Shown: piece by piece, positions 40,409 through 48,908 of the stretch
How the letters are laid out: each line of letters starts with the position of its first letter
Position numbering within the stretch: the stretch's first letter is position 1
From: Streptomyces atroolivaceus
GTDB lineage: Bacteria > Actinomycetota > Actinomycetes > Streptomycetales > Streptomycetaceae
NCBI RefSeq assembly: GCF_000717025.1
Contig: NZ_JNXG01000007.1
Coordinates: 186,001-250,000 of the forward strand
DNA: 64,000 bases
Reading direction: 5' to 3'
Made by a program: the position numbers and the translations under genes
Notes under the pieces: generated by a model
What the model was told of the DNA's origin: nothing
Databases searched by the model: none
What the model saw: only the letters and a program-made list of their open reading frames with translations

Positions 40409-41161
40409 TCAGGCCCTGTCGTCCGGGTCCTCCACCAGCAGCGCCGCAGCGGCCAGCTGCTCGGGCGTGACCCCTTCGGGGATCGGCACCGGTGCGGGGG
40501 TACGCAGCGGTGGCTGCCAGCCCTTCTCCGGATCCCAGCTCCGCACCACCCGGGCCGGCGCCCCCGCGACCACCGCGTGGTCCGGCACCTCTCCCCGCAC
40601 GACGGCTCCCGCCGCGACCACCACGTTGCGGCCGAGCCTGGCTCCCGGCAGGATCACCGCTCCGGTGCCGATCCAGCACCCCGGCCCGATCACGACGGGC
40701 TCCATGCGCGGCCACTGCTTGCCGACCGGCTCGTGCGGATCGTCGTAACTGTGGTTGGTGGAGGTGATGTAGACGTACGGACCGCAGTACGTGTCCGAGC
40801 CGATCGCCACCGAGGTGTCGGCGATGACATGGCTGCCCCGGCCCAGCACCACGCCGTCCCCCAGGGAGAGGATGGGTTCGGATCCGAGATCCAGATCGGG
40901 CATCAGACCGGCCGTGAGCGTCACCTGTTCACCGATGATGCAGTGGTCGCCCAGCTCGATCCACGGCTCCCCGAAAACCGTGCCCTGCGGGAAGGCGAGG
41001 CGGGTACCCGTTCCGATACGGCCGAAGCGGAGCCGTCCGGGGTGCTGCGCGGTGACCGCTCCCGATTCCTGCGCCCATGCCCAGACACGGTGAACGGCGC
41101 GGGATGTGACGGCACGCCGCCGGAGGGCCAGGGAGGAGAACAAGTTCCGGATCTTCGGCAC
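40409..41161 (-). CDS. Left-handed beta-helix acyltransferase
   Basis: A 250-residue hexapeptide-repeat acetyltransferase. Imperfect [LIV]-G-x4 repeats run from about 48 to 205 (IELGDHCIIGEQVTL, LSLGDGVVLGRGSHVIADTSVAIGSDTYCG, VVIGPGCWIGTGAVILPGARLGRNVVVAAGAVVRGEVPDHAVVAGAPARVV). The catalytic-type histidine may lie in YITSTNHSYDDPHEPV. Members acetylate sugars, chloramphenicol or streptogramins; the substrate here is not clear. The last 45 residues are Pro-rich outside the helix. Confidence 0.88.
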   Translation of the reverse strand: MPKIRNLFSSLALRRRAVTSRAVHRVWAWAQESGAVTAQHPGRLRFGRIGTGTRLAFPQGTVFGEPWIELGDHCIIGEQVTLTAGLMPDLDLGSEPILSLGDGVVLGRGSHVIADTSVAIGSDTYCGPYVYITSTNHSYDDPHEPVGKQWPRMEPVVIGPGCWIGTGAVILPGARLGRNVVVAAGAVVRGEVPDHAVVAGAPARVVRSWDPEKGWQPPLRTPAPVPIPEGVTPEQLAAAALLVEDPDDRA

Positions 41162-41307
41162 CCGCCCAAGGTAGTCCTCCCGGCGGGAGCCGATCCGCGC
41201 GACCAGCTGTGATGTTCACCCCACCGGCCCAGGTCACCGGGGCCGTCCATTACGGTTCGTGCGGAGCAAGGGGCGCCGAGCGCCACACCCCACCGGAGGA
41301 GCAGGCG

Positions 41308-41841
41308 ATGACAGAACGGGCTTTGGTCACCGGCGTCGGCGGGAAGGAGCCGGACGTCGATCCGGACGCCTTCCTCGCACCGACCTCCGTCGTCATCGGC
41401 GAGGTGTCGATGGCCGCGGGCTCCAGTGTCTGGTACCACGCCGTACTGCGGGGCGACGGCGGCCCCATCTCCCTCGGACCCGACAGCAACATCCAGGACA
41501 ACTGCAGCGTGCACACCGACCCCGGCTTCCCGCTGACGGTGGGCGCCAGGGTCTCGGTCGGTCACAACGCCGTGCTGCACGGCTGCGTCATCGAGGACGA
41601 CGTCCTGGTCGGCATGGGCGCCACCGTACTCAACGGCGCACACATCGGGGCGGGTTCACTGATCGCGGCCCAGGCACTCGTGCCGCAGGGGATGCGGGTT
41701 CCGCCGGGGTCCCTCGTCGCCGGCGTACCCGCCAAGGTCAAGCGCGAGCTGACCGCCGAGGAGCGCGAGGGCATCGCCTTCAACGCTGCCGGCTACGTGG
41801 AGCTGGCGAAGGCCCACCGCGCAGCGCACCAGCGGGACTGA
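41308..41841 (+). CDS. Gamma-class carbonic anhydrase-like protein
   Basis: A 177-residue left-handed beta-helix protein. LGPDSNIQDNCSVHTDPGFPLTVGARVSVGHNAVLHGCVIEDDVLVGMGATVLNGAHIG contains the three zinc-type histidines (SVHTD, SVGHN, VLHGC), as in CaiE/YrdA/PaaY proteins. Family members range from true carbonic anhydrases to thioesterase-like proteins. GGAGGAGCAGGCG before ATG 41308 is a strong ribosome site and sets the start. It is divergent from another beta-helix enzyme, 146 bp away. Confidence 0.9.
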   Translation: MTERALVTGVGGKEPDVDPDAFLAPTSVVIGEVSMAAGSSVWYHAVLRGDGGPISLGPDSNIQDNCSVHTDPGFPLTVGARVSVGHNAVLHGCVIEDDVLVGMGATVLNGAHIGAGSLIAAQALVPQGMRVPPGSLVAGVPAKVKRELTAEEREGIAFNAAGYVELAKAHRAAHQRD

Positions 41842-41853
41842 CTCTCACACGGC

Positions 41854-41870
41854 CCGCCCGGACAGGGCGG
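41854..41870. terminator. Possible terminator between carbonic anhydrase and dedA
   Basis: CCGCCC-N5-GGGCGG hairpin in the 56-bp gap between two convergent genes. The stem is only 6 bp, so confidence is limited. Confidence 0.4.
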
Positions 41871-41897
41871 ACCCGGCCGGGCCCGGGCAGCGCCACG

Positions 41898-42560
41898 TCA
41901 GTCGGTCGCGGGGACCACGTCCCGCTCGGGTACCGCCACCGGGCGGTCGGCCTGGCCCGCGGCCTTCTTGGCGCGGTTCTTCAGCACCAGCATCGAGATC
42001 ACACCGATCAGGACGGCCGCCAGCAGCCCCAGCCACGAGAAGCGCTTGAGCCACGCCTCGGCGACGACTCCCACCGAGTAGATGACGGCGGTGGTGCCGC
42101 CGGCCCAGACGATCCCGCCGAGTACGTTGGCGATCAGGAACTTCCAGTACGGCATACGCAGGACACCGGCCAGCGGGCCCGCGAAGATCCGCAGCAGTGC
42201 GACGAAGCGGCCGAAGAAGACCGCCCATACGCCCCACTTCTCGAACGAGCGCTCCGCGAGGGCGATCTGGGGCTCCCCGAAGTGCTTGGGGAACTTCCCA
42301 CCCAGCCGGGCGAGCAGGGGGCGGCCTCCCTTGCGGCCGATGGCGTAGCCGATCGAGTCACCGATGATCGCCCCCGCCGACGCGCAGGCGCCCAGCACCA
42401 CGGGGTCGATGTCGCCGTGCTGGGAGGCGAGGAGCGCCGAACTCACGAGGATGATCTCGCCGGGCAGCGGAATGCCCAGGCTCTCGAGTCCGATGACGAC
42501 CCCCACCAGGAGGTAGATGCTGACCGCGGGGACGGTCTCGAGCCACTCCTGGACGTGCAA
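41898..42560 (-). CDS. DedA-family membrane protein
   Basis: A 220-residue polytopic protein of the DedA/SNARE-associated family, related to undecaprenyl-phosphate flippases and stress-linked membrane homeostasis. GIPLPGEIILVSSALLAS is the first re-entrant loop. GDSIGYAIGRKGGRPLLARLG and FFGRFVALLRIFAGPLAGVLRMPYWKFLIANVLGGIVWA carry the conserved [FY]xxR and GxxRxPxxxF-type motifs. The TTG at 42560 with GGAAGGA upstream (LHVQEWLETVPA) is preferred; the ATG at 42611 sits inside a perfect palindrome and lacks a ribosome site. Confidence 0.88.
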   Translation of the reverse strand: MHVQEWLETVPAVSIYLLVGVVIGLESLGIPLPGEIILVSSALLASQHGDIDPVVLGACASAGAIIGDSIGYAIGRKGGRPLLARLGGKFPKHFGEPQIALAERSFEKWGVWAVFFGRFVALLRIFAGPLAGVLRMPYWKFLIANVLGGIVWAGGTTAVIYSVGVVAEAWLKRFSWLGLLAAVLIGVISMLVLKNRAKKAAGQADRPVAVPERDVVPATD

Positions 42561-42591
42561 CGCGGGTCCTTCCCGTAAGAGATCTGCGGTC

Positions 42592-42611
42592 GTGCACCAC
42601 GGGTGGTGCAC
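42592..42611. promoter_or_regulatory. Perfect palindrome upstream of dedA
   Basis: GTGCACCACGGGTGGTGCAC, 9+2+9 with no mismatch, 31 bp before the preferred TTG start. It could be an operator or a hairpin in the leader. It includes the ATG that would otherwise be taken as the start of dedA. Confidence 0.6.
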
Positions 42612-42689
42612 GGCGGGCAGCCTACCGGGCCGGACGGCCGGAACGGCCTCCGCGGCCCGTCGGCCGGGGCGCGCGGTGCCGGGCGGCGG

Positions 42690-43142
42690 TCAGCGGTTCG
42701 GACGCAGCGTCCAGACCACGCTCATCTCGCTGGTGACGGCACCGTCGGCGCGCCGGATCTCGACGCTGACGGGGAACTCCGGGCGCTTCCCCTCGTCCAG
42801 CTCGGCGACGACCTCGGCCGCGGGGCGGCCCAGCGCCGCGGTCGCGGTGAGGGCACCCATGGCCACCTTCTTGAAGGCCATCTCCGTGGTGACGGGCAGC
42901 GGAACGGCCCGGGTCATCTGGTCGCCGAACGCGGCGACGACGACAGCGCCGCTCGCCGACTCGGCGAGCGTGAACATCGCTCCGGCGTGAGGGCCGCCGA
43001 GGTGGTTGTGGTATTCGGCGCGGTCCGGGAGTGAGAGGACGGCGCGCTCCGCGGTCGTCTCCAGGTACTCGATCCCGAGGGTCCGGACCATCGGGACGCT
43101 CGCGGACAGGATGTCGCCGACTGTCATCTCTTCAGTGCTCAT
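42690..43142 (-). CDS. Hotdog-fold thioesterase (PaaI/DUF4442-like)
   Basis: A 150-residue single hotdog domain. YHNHLGGPHAGAMFTLAESASGAVVVAAFG at about 52-81 is the central helix region with the PaaI/YbgC-type HAGAxF motif. It probably hydrolyses an acyl-CoA. ATG 43142 (MSTEEMTVGDIL) is chosen; the frame to 43169 would cover the palindromic promoter. A TTACT-N4-AGTAG site overlaps its -10 region. Confidence 0.85.
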   Translation of the reverse strand: MSTEEMTVGDILSASVPMVRTLGIEYLETTAERAVLSLPDRAEYHNHLGGPHAGAMFTLAESASGAVVVAAFGDQMTRAVPLPVTTEMAFKKVAMGALTATAALGRPAAEVVAELDEGKRPEFPVSVEIRRADGAVTSEMSVVWTLRPNR

Positions 43143-43151
43143 GGCGATTAT

Positions 43152-43167
43152 GTTACTAACGAGTAGC
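43152..43167. promoter_or_regulatory. TTACT-N4-AGTA operator upstream of thioesterase gene
   Basis: GTTACT-AACG-AGTAGC, with one mismatch between the arms, next to TAACAT (minus strand), a -10-like hexamer. The half-sites and 4-bp spacing match the perfect CTTACTCCGGAGTAAG in front of the usp-cyclase operon. The 94-bp divergent gap also serves the membrane protein at 43237. Confidence 0.55.
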
Positions 43168-43236
43168 ACTCTTTGACCATCCCCTCACAGGGGCGCCCGT
43201 AGCAGAGGGCTCCCCACCCCTCTATGGTTACTGGCC

Positions 43237-44277
43237 ATGTGGCCAGGACAGCAGCCGCCCGGGGGCGAGCAGAACCCGCAGGACCAGAACCAGAACCCGT
43301 ACCAGCAGCCGGGGTACCAACAGCCGAATCCCTACCAGCAGCCGGGATATCAGCAGCAGGGTCACCCAGGGCAGCAGCCGGGGTACCCGCAGCCCAACCC
43401 GTACCAGCAGCCCACCGTGCCGCAGTACGCCGTACCGGGCGGACCCGGCGGCCCGCAGCCGGACGACAGGAAGAAGACGACCCTCGTCGCCGTCCTGGCG
43501 GCCACCGCTGTCGTCGTCGCGGCGGTCGTCACCGGTGTCGTCGTCATGAACAAGGACGACGACAAGGGCTCGGAGGTGGCCGGCGGCAAGGCGTCCACGT
43601 CACCGTCCGCGAAGCCGTCCGACGCCACGTCCTCCCCCGCGGAGAACCCGCGGGGCGGTGAGGAGGCGGCACCCACGATTCCGGGCTGGAAGGTCGTGAC
43701 CAATCCCAAGTGGGGCACGCAGTTCGACGTGCCCGGCGACTGGGAGGTCTCGGGTACCGGCGTGATCTCGGGATTCGAGGACGTGAAGGACCCCACCGGC
43801 CCGCCGGCGGTCGGCTTCTCCGCGCCCGCGCACTACAAGAGCAAGTGGTGCGTCGACGACACGGACAAGGACGGCACCAAGGAGGACACCGGCCTGGCCG
43901 GTGTCGGCACCAAGGGCGGCCAGGGAGCCAAGAGCACGGACGAGGCGGCCAGGAACGAGGCCGCGAACTGGGTCTGGGCCGCCTATGCGCAGGAGGACCC
44001 GAAGGAGAAGGTCAAGATCGGTAAGGCCGAGCCGTACACGACGAAGTCGGGCCTTTCCGGCAGCGTCGTCACGGCGACCGCCACCGGGCTGGCCAACAAG
44101 AACAAGTGCGACACCGACGGCAAGTCGACCGCCTTCAGCTTCAAGAACGCGAAGGGCGAGTACTCGTCCTGGATCCTCCACGCCAGCGCCGGTGTCGACG
44201 ACGAACTCCCGGACGCCACCATCCAGAAGATCCTCAGCACGGTACGTCTGGCGGAAGGCGCGGAGACGGCGTCCTGA
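43237..44277 (+). CDS. Membrane protein with Gln/Pro/Tyr-rich N-terminus
   Basis: A 346-residue protein. Residues 1-75 are low-complexity repeats of the form NPYQQPGYQQ. One transmembrane helix (TTLVAVLAATAVVVAAVVTGVVVM, about 81-104) follows, preceded by DDRKK, so the N-terminus faces the cytoplasm. A Ser/Pro/Ala/Lys linker leads to an extracytoplasmic domain (about 145-335) containing IPGWKVVTNPKWGTQFDVPGDWEV and a possible disulfide pair (KWCVDD and NKCDTD). This layout is common in streptomycete envelope proteins. No enzymatic motif is seen and the function is unknown. Confidence 0.8.
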   Translation: MWPGQQPPGGEQNPQDQNQNPYQQPGYQQPNPYQQPGYQQQGHPGQQPGYPQPNPYQQPTVPQYAVPGGPGGPQPDDRKKTTLVAVLAATAVVVAAVVTGVVVMNKDDDKGSEVAGGKASTSPSAKPSDATSSPAENPRGGEEAAPTIPGWKVVTNPKWGTQFDVPGDWEVSGTGVISGFEDVKDPTGPPAVGFSAPAHYKSKWCVDDTDKDGTKEDTGLAGVGTKGGQGAKSTDEAARNEAANWVWAAYAQEDPKEKVKIGKAEPYTTKSGLSGSVVTATATGLANKNKCDTDGKSTAFSFKNAKGEYSSWILHASAGVDDELPDATIQKILSTVRLAEGAETAS

Positions 44278-44343
44278 CCCTCCGGCGCACAGACCGGGTC
44301 CCTCCATTTGGCGGGAAGGGGCCGGGGCGGGGATAGTCCCCTG

Positions 44344-45657
44344 GTGACTTCCGCCGCTCCCTCCCCCTCCCCCGCCCTCCGCCCCGTGCCGGCGGGCCGC
44401 AACTTCGGTCTGCTGACCGCCGCCGCGATCATCACGAGCCTGGGCACCAACGGCGCACTGATCGCGGCGGCGTTCGCGGTTCTGGAGTCGGGCGGCGACG
44501 GCGGCGACGTCGGCCTCGTGGCCGCAGCGCGTACGGCGCCGCTGGTGCTCTTCCTGCTGATCGGCGGTGCGGTCGCGGACCGGCTGCCTCGTCACAGGGT
44601 GATGGTGGCCGCGAACACGCTCAACTGCGTCTCACAGGCGGCGTTCGCCTGGCTGGTGCTGACCGGCGACGCCGAACTGTGGCACATGATGCTGCTGACG
44701 GCGCTCTGCGGAACCGGGCAGGCCTTCTTCGGCCCGGCCGCCGAGGGCATGCTGCTGTCCAGCGTGAGTGCTGAACAGGCGGCCCGGGCCTTCGCCTTCT
44801 TCCGGATGTCCATGCACGGTGCCGCCATCGGTGGCGCGGCCCTCGGCGGTGCCATGATCGCGGCCATGGACCCGGGATGGGTGCTCGCGGTCGACGCGGC
44901 GGCGTTCGCCATGGCCGGTGGCCTGCGGGCCTTCCTGAACGTGAGCCACATCCCCCCGCGCGCACCGGGTGGCGGACTGCTCGCCGACCTTCGCGAGGGC
45001 TGGAAGGAGGTCGCCGGGCGCCCCTGGCTCTGGGCCGTCGTGCTGCAGTTCTCCGTGGTCGTGGCGGTCGTCGGGGCCGCCGAGGCGGTGTACGGGCCGC
45101 TGGTGGCGCGGGACCAGCTCGGTGGCGCCCGCCCCTGGGGGTTCGCTCTCGCCGCGTTCGGGGTCGGCACCGTAGGCGGGGCGCTGCTGATGATGCGGTG
45201 GAAACCCCGGCGGCTGCTGCTGGCCGGGACGCTCTGCGTGTTCCCCCTCGCCCTGCCGTCCGCGGCGCTCGCCATCCCGCTGCCGGTGGCCGGCCTCTGC
45301 GCGGTGATGTTCGTGACGGGGGTCGCCATCGAGGTGTTCGGGGTCTCCTGGATGACGGCCCTTCACCAGGAGATCCCCGAGGAGAAGCTGTCCCGCGTCG
45401 CGGCGTACGACTGGTTCGGCTCGGTCGCGATGGTGCCGCTGGCCACGGCGGCAGCCGGCCCGGTGGAGACGCTCGTCGGCCGCAGCGAGGCCCTGTGGGG
45501 CTGTGCCGCACTGATCGTGCTGGTGACGGCGGGCGTGCTGCTCGTTCCGGACGTCCGGAACCTGACGCGCCGCAGCTCGGTCAGGAAGATCAGCGTTCCG
45601 GAGCATTCGTCCAGCGGGTCAGCCGATGCTGAAGGCTCCGTCGGGAGGCTCGGGTGA
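44344..45657 (+). CDS. MFS transporter
   Basis: A 437-residue protein with about eleven to twelve hydrophobic segments. GGAVADRLPRHRVMVAANTLNCVSQAAF is the loop 2-3 motif of the major facilitator family (DRLPRHRVM in place of GxLaDrxGrrxxl). ALCGTGQAFFGPAAEGMLLSSVSAEQAARAFAFFRMSMHGAAIGGAALGGAMIA resembles the enterobactin-exporter/DHA3-type MFS group. GTG 44344 (VTSAAPSPSPALRP) is chosen. The final ~13 residues overlap the convergent gene by 39 bp. Probably a drug or siderophore exporter. Confidence 0.88.
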   Translation: MTSAAPSPSPALRPVPAGRNFGLLTAAAIITSLGTNGALIAAAFAVLESGGDGGDVGLVAAARTAPLVLFLLIGGAVADRLPRHRVMVAANTLNCVSQAAFAWLVLTGDAELWHMMLLTALCGTGQAFFGPAAEGMLLSSVSAEQAARAFAFFRMSMHGAAIGGAALGGAMIAAMDPGWVLAVDAAAFAMAGGLRAFLNVSHIPPRAPGGGLLADLREGWKEVAGRPWLWAVVLQFSVVVAVVGAAEAVYGPLVARDQLGGARPWGFALAAFGVGTVGGALLMMRWKPRRLLLAGTLCVFPLALPSAALAIPLPVAGLCAVMFVTGVAIEVFGVSWMTALHQEIPEEKLSRVAAYDWFGSVAMVPLATAAAGPVETLVGRSEALWGCAALIVLVTAGVLLVPDVRNLTRRSSVRKISVPEHSSSGSADAEGSVGRLG

Positions 45658-46464
45658 GGCCACGGCCTCACTGTCCCGCACCGGCCTCGCATCGCCGATG
45701 AGCCGGGTGAGCGCCGCTCCGTGTTCGACCCGCGCGGGGAACGCGTCGGCGGCGCACAGCCTGGTGAGCGGCGCGATGTCGAGCGGGGCGCGCGAGGCGA
45801 GCAGCACCGCGTTGCCGAAGCGCCGGCCGCGCAGGACGGCCGGCTCGGCGATGAGGGCGAGCTCGTCGAACACCTCGGCGAAGTTGGCCAGTTGCGAGCG
45901 CAGGAAGGTGAAGGGCGCACTGTCGGCCAGATTGGCCGCGTAGACGCCGTCCGTCCGCAGGACCCGCCCGGCGGCCCGCGCGTACTCGACGGAGGTGAGG
46001 TGCGCCGGCACCCGCGCGCCGCCGAAGACATCGGCGATCAGGAGATCGGCGCAACCCGCCGGTGCCTCGTCGAGCCATACCCGGGCATCGGTGCCGTGCA
46101 CGGTGATTCCGGCCCCCTCGGGCAGCGGCAGGTACTCCCCGACCAGCTCGACGAGCCCTCGGTCCGCCTCGGCCACGTCCTGGCCGGAGCCTGGCCGGGT
46201 CGCCGCGACGTAGCGGGGCAGCGTGAGCGCGCCGCCGCCGAGATGCACCGCGGCCAGCGGATCCCCCGGGGCGCCGGCCAGGTCCACGACGTGGCCGAGC
46301 CGTCGCACGTACTCGAATTCCAGGTGCTCCGGCTCGTCGAGATCGACGTACGACTGCGGGGCGCCGTCGACCGTGAGCAGCCAGGCCCGGTCCCGGTCCA
46401 CGTCGGGCAGCAGCCTGGCGGTGCCGCAGTCGGTGTCGCGGATCACGGGTATCGGCTCGTTCAC
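45619..46464 (-). CDS. Spermidine synthase-like methyltransferase-fold protein
   Basis: A 281-residue protein of the spermidine synthase-like family. APQSYVDLDEPEHLEFEYVRRLGHVVDLAG and AAVHLGGGALTLPRYVAATRPGSGQDVAEADRGLVELVGEYL make the Rossmann glycine loop and the acidic ribose-binding strand. ADLLIADVFGGARVPAHLTSVEYARAAGRVLRTDGVYAANLAD follows. The catalytic aspartates and aminopropyl-acceptor pocket of true spermidine synthases are not obvious. Such stand-alone actinobacterial homologues have unknown substrates. Confidence 0.82.
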   Translation of the reverse strand: MNEPIPVIRDTDCGTARLLPDVDRDRAWLLTVDGAPQSYVDLDEPEHLEFEYVRRLGHVVDLAGAPGDPLAAVHLGGGALTLPRYVAATRPGSGQDVAEADRGLVELVGEYLPLPEGAGITVHGTDARVWLDEAPAGCADLLIADVFGGARVPAHLTSVEYARAAGRVLRTDGVYAANLADSAPFTFLRSQLANFAEVFDELALIAEPAVLRGRRFGNAVLLASRAPLDIAPLTRLCAADAFPARVEHGAALTRLIGDARPVRDSEAVASPEPPDGAFSIG

Positions 46465-46504
46465 GCCCCCATTGTGCCGGGCGCCGGGCCCCGTCCCCGC
46501 CGGG

Positions 46505-47353
46505 TCAGCCGTTCCACACCGCGGCGACCGCTTCGGTGTGGGCGGCGGACTGGGCGAGGCCGGCCCGGGCCGCCGCGGCCCGGCGTGCGGGATCCAGCGA
46601 GTTGCGGCCGATGGCCCTCCGGGTGCCGGCGTCCGGAGTGATCACCTCGACGCGGGCGCCCGCGGCCTCCAGTTCGGCGGCCTGCGCGCGGGGCGAGACG
46701 ATCACCTTGTTGCCACTGGCGGTGGGCGCGATCACGACGACGCGTTCGTAGCCGGCAGCGAGGTGCGCGTTGGCCGGGGAGTGCACGCCCCCGTCGATCC
46801 AGGTCCCCCCTCCGGCACTGACCACGGGCCAGACCAGCGGGATCGCGCAGCTGGCCGTGACGGCGTCGGCGAGCGTGACCGAGCCCGTGCTGTCGAAGGT
46901 GTGCAGCGCGCCGGTGGACGCGTCCACGGCGGTGACCAGCAGGTGCCGTCCGGGCCATTCGGACGACGGAAGGCGGCTCGCGATCATCTCCCGCCGTTCG
47001 TCCGCGGCCGCGCCGGGCCGGCTGTCCCGGGCCAGGGCGCCCAGCCTCCGGCCGTACTCCTCGGGCGTCCGGGAGGAGAGCACCGCTCTCGCGTAACGCA
47101 GGACGGTGACGGGGCCGAGCCTGCCGGCCGCCTTCTCGTTCTCCGGGGCGGCGAGCTGCCGCTCGTAGAGATCACCGATGCCGGCGGGTCCGAACGCGAG
47201 CTGCGCCCCGGCGATGGCACCCGCCGAGCTCCCGACGATCAGATCGGCGGTGGAGAGGTCGACGCCCGCCTTGGCGAGCCCGTGCAGGATGCCGCTTTCC
47301 CAGGCGGTGCCGGTGACGCCTCCGGCACCCAGTACGAGTGCTGTGTCTGCCAT
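46505..47353 (-). CDS. Patatin-like phospholipase (RssA/YchK type)
   Basis: A 282-residue patatin-fold hydrolase. The oxyanion loop is LVLGAGGVTGTAWESGIL at about 6-23. The nucleophile serine lies in IVGSSAGAIAGAQL at about 39-52, and the catalytic aspartate in TWIDGGVHSPANAHLA near 185. No transmembrane or signal segment is present. Probably a cytoplasmic acyl-ester hydrolase. ATG 47353 is chosen over a longer frame to 47512 that runs into the tuf3 3' end. Confidence 0.9.
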   Translation of the reverse strand: MADTALVLGAGGVTGTAWESGILHGLAKAGVDLSTADLIVGSSAGAIAGAQLAFGPAGIGDLYERQLAAPENEKAAGRLGPVTVLRYARAVLSSRTPEEYGRRLGALARDSRPGAAADERREMIASRLPSSEWPGRHLLVTAVDASTGALHTFDSTGSVTLADAVTASCAIPLVWPVVSAGGGTWIDGGVHSPANAHLAAGYERVVVIAPTASGNKVIVSPRAQAAELEAAGARVEVITPDAGTRRAIGRNSLDPARRAAAARAGLAQSAAHTEAVAAVWNG

Positions 47354-47423
47354 GCGCCCCAGTCTGCCCCAGAAGACGCGGCCCACCCTCCCGGGGTCGG
47401 GAAGGCGGGCCGCACACGTGCCC

Positions 47424-48593
47424 TCAGAGGAGGGCGGTGACCGTACCGGCGCCGACCGTCCGGCCGCCCTCGCGGATGGCGAAGCCGAGGCCGGACTCCA
47501 GCGGGACGTCACGTCCCAGCTCGACGGTCATGGTGACCGTGTCACCGGGCCGCGCCACCGCCGCCTCGCCGAGGTCGACATCTCCGACGACGTCCGCCGT
47601 ACGGATGTAGAACTGCGGCCGGTATCCGGTGGTGACCGGTGTGGTCCGGCCCCCTTCCCGGGCCGACAGGACGTACACCTGAGCGGTGAACCGCCTGCTC
47701 GGTGTCACGCTGCCGGGCGCCGCCACCACATGCCCGCGGCGGACCCGGTCGCGCTCGACCCCGCGCAGCAGCAGCGCGACGTTGTCGCCGGCCTCCGCGG
47801 ACTCCATCGGCTTCCCGAAGGTCTCCAGGCCGGTGACGACGGTCTCGACGTCCGCGCCGAGCACCGACACGCGGTCCCCGACGCGCACGGTGCCGCGCTC
47901 CACGGCTCCGGTGACGACGGTGCCGCGGCCCGTGATGGTGAGCACGTTCTCCACGGACAGGAGGAACGGCGCGTCGGTGTAGCGCACCGGCATCGGTACG
48001 TACGTGTCGACGGCGTCCAGCAGCCCCTCGACGGCCGCGGTCCAGCGTGGGTCGCCCTGCAGCGCGCCGAGCCCCGAGACCCGCACGACGGGCACGGTGT
48101 CCCCGCCGTAACCGTGCGCGGAGAGCAGCTCGCGGACCTCCAGCTCGACCAGGTCGGTGAGCTCGGGGTCGCCCGCGTCGGCCTTGTTGAGGGCGACGAC
48201 GATGTGGTCGACGCCGACCTGACGGGCCAGCAGGACGTGCTCCGCGGTCTGCGGCATGATGCCGTCGAGCGCGGACACCACGAGGATCGCCCCGTCGAGC
48301 TGGGCCGCTCCGGTGACCATGTTCTTGATGTAGTCGGCGTGTCCGGGCATGTCGACGTGCGCGTAGTGCCGGGTGTCGGTCTCGTACTCGACGTGCGAGA
48401 TGTTGATGGTGATGCCGCGCTGCGCCTCCTCGGGGGCCCGGTCGATCCGGTCGAACGGCACGAACGTGCCGGTCCCGCGGTCGCTGAGCACCTTGGTGAT
48501 GGCGGCGGTCAGAGTGGTCTTGCCGTGGTCGACGTGGCCCATGGTGCCGATGTTGAGGTGCGGCTTGGTGCGCACGTATGCCGTCTTGGGCAT
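47424..48593 (-). CDS. tuf3: Elongation factor Tu, divergent paralogue (Tuf3 type)
   Basis: A 389-residue EF-Tu that is clearly not the main copy: it opens [27 protein letters not shown] and lacks several residues of EF-Tu1. All GTPase motifs are intact: P-loop GHVDHGKT, switch [20 protein letters not shown] (DCPGH in the main EF-Tu, so the cysteine is missing), and NKAD. Domains 2 and 3 are complete to [19 protein letters not shown]. Published work on Streptomyces coelicolor describes tuf3 as a minor, stringently induced EF-Tu; the same may hold here. A structured leader precedes it (48646-48688). It does not adjoin fusA or ribosomal genes. Confidence 0.93.
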   Translation of the reverse strand: MPKTAYVRTKPHLNIGTMGHVDHGKTTLTAAITKVLSDRGTGTFVPFDRIDRAPEEAQRGITINISHVEYETDTRHYAHVDMPGHADYIKNMVTGAAQLDGAILVVSALDGIMPQTAEHVLLARQVGVDHIVVALNKADAGDPELTDLVELEVRELLSAHGYGGDTVPVVRVSGLGALQGDPRWTAAVEGLLDAVDTYVPMPVRYTDAPFLLSVENVLTITGRGTVVTGAVERGTVRVGDRVSVLGADVETVVTGLETFGKPMESAEAGDNVALLLRGVERDRVRRGHVVAAPGSVTPSRRFTAQVYVLSAREGGRTTPVTTGYRPQFYIRTADVVGDVDLGEAAVARPGDTVTMTVELGRDVPLESGLGFAIREGGRTVGAGTVTALL

Positions 48594-48645
48594 GGCTCGA
48601 TCCTTGGATTTCGAAGCTGAAGAGAGAAGACCCCAGGGCCCCGCC

Positions 48646-48688
48646 GACCCTCCCCTCACGGGGTCCGCCGGACTGTCGGGGGAGGGTC
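48646..48688 (-). promoter_or_regulatory. Hairpin in the tuf3 leader
   Basis: GACCCTCCCC and GGGGAGGGTC pair over 10 bp with a 23-nt loop, 53 bp upstream of the tuf3 ATG. It could be an attenuator, a terminator for upstream transcription, or an mRNA structure controlling translation. The rest of the 315-bp gap (48594-48908) shows a CTGCTG/GCAGC-rich stretch and no gene. Confidence 0.6.
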
Positions 48689-48908
48689 AGCTTCGGGCGC
48701 CGCCGAAGGGCGCCGCGGCAGCGGTGGACGCTGCGTCAGTTGCTGCTGCGACCGCTGCTGTGCACGCGGTCGCGGGGCTCACGGCAGCCTTCGGCGTGTC
48801 CGCGACTGCGGACTGCGCTGCGAGGAAGGCGTACCGGAACATGCCCCTGATCATGGCGGAGCGGCACGGCGGCGTCGAATGGTTTTCGCGCGGGCCCGCC
48901 GACCCGGC

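Noticed and set aside
47178..48620. 480-codon open frame antisense to tuf3
   Set aside because: The minus strand encodes EF-Tu with all GTPase motifs; the plus-strand frame has no family features.
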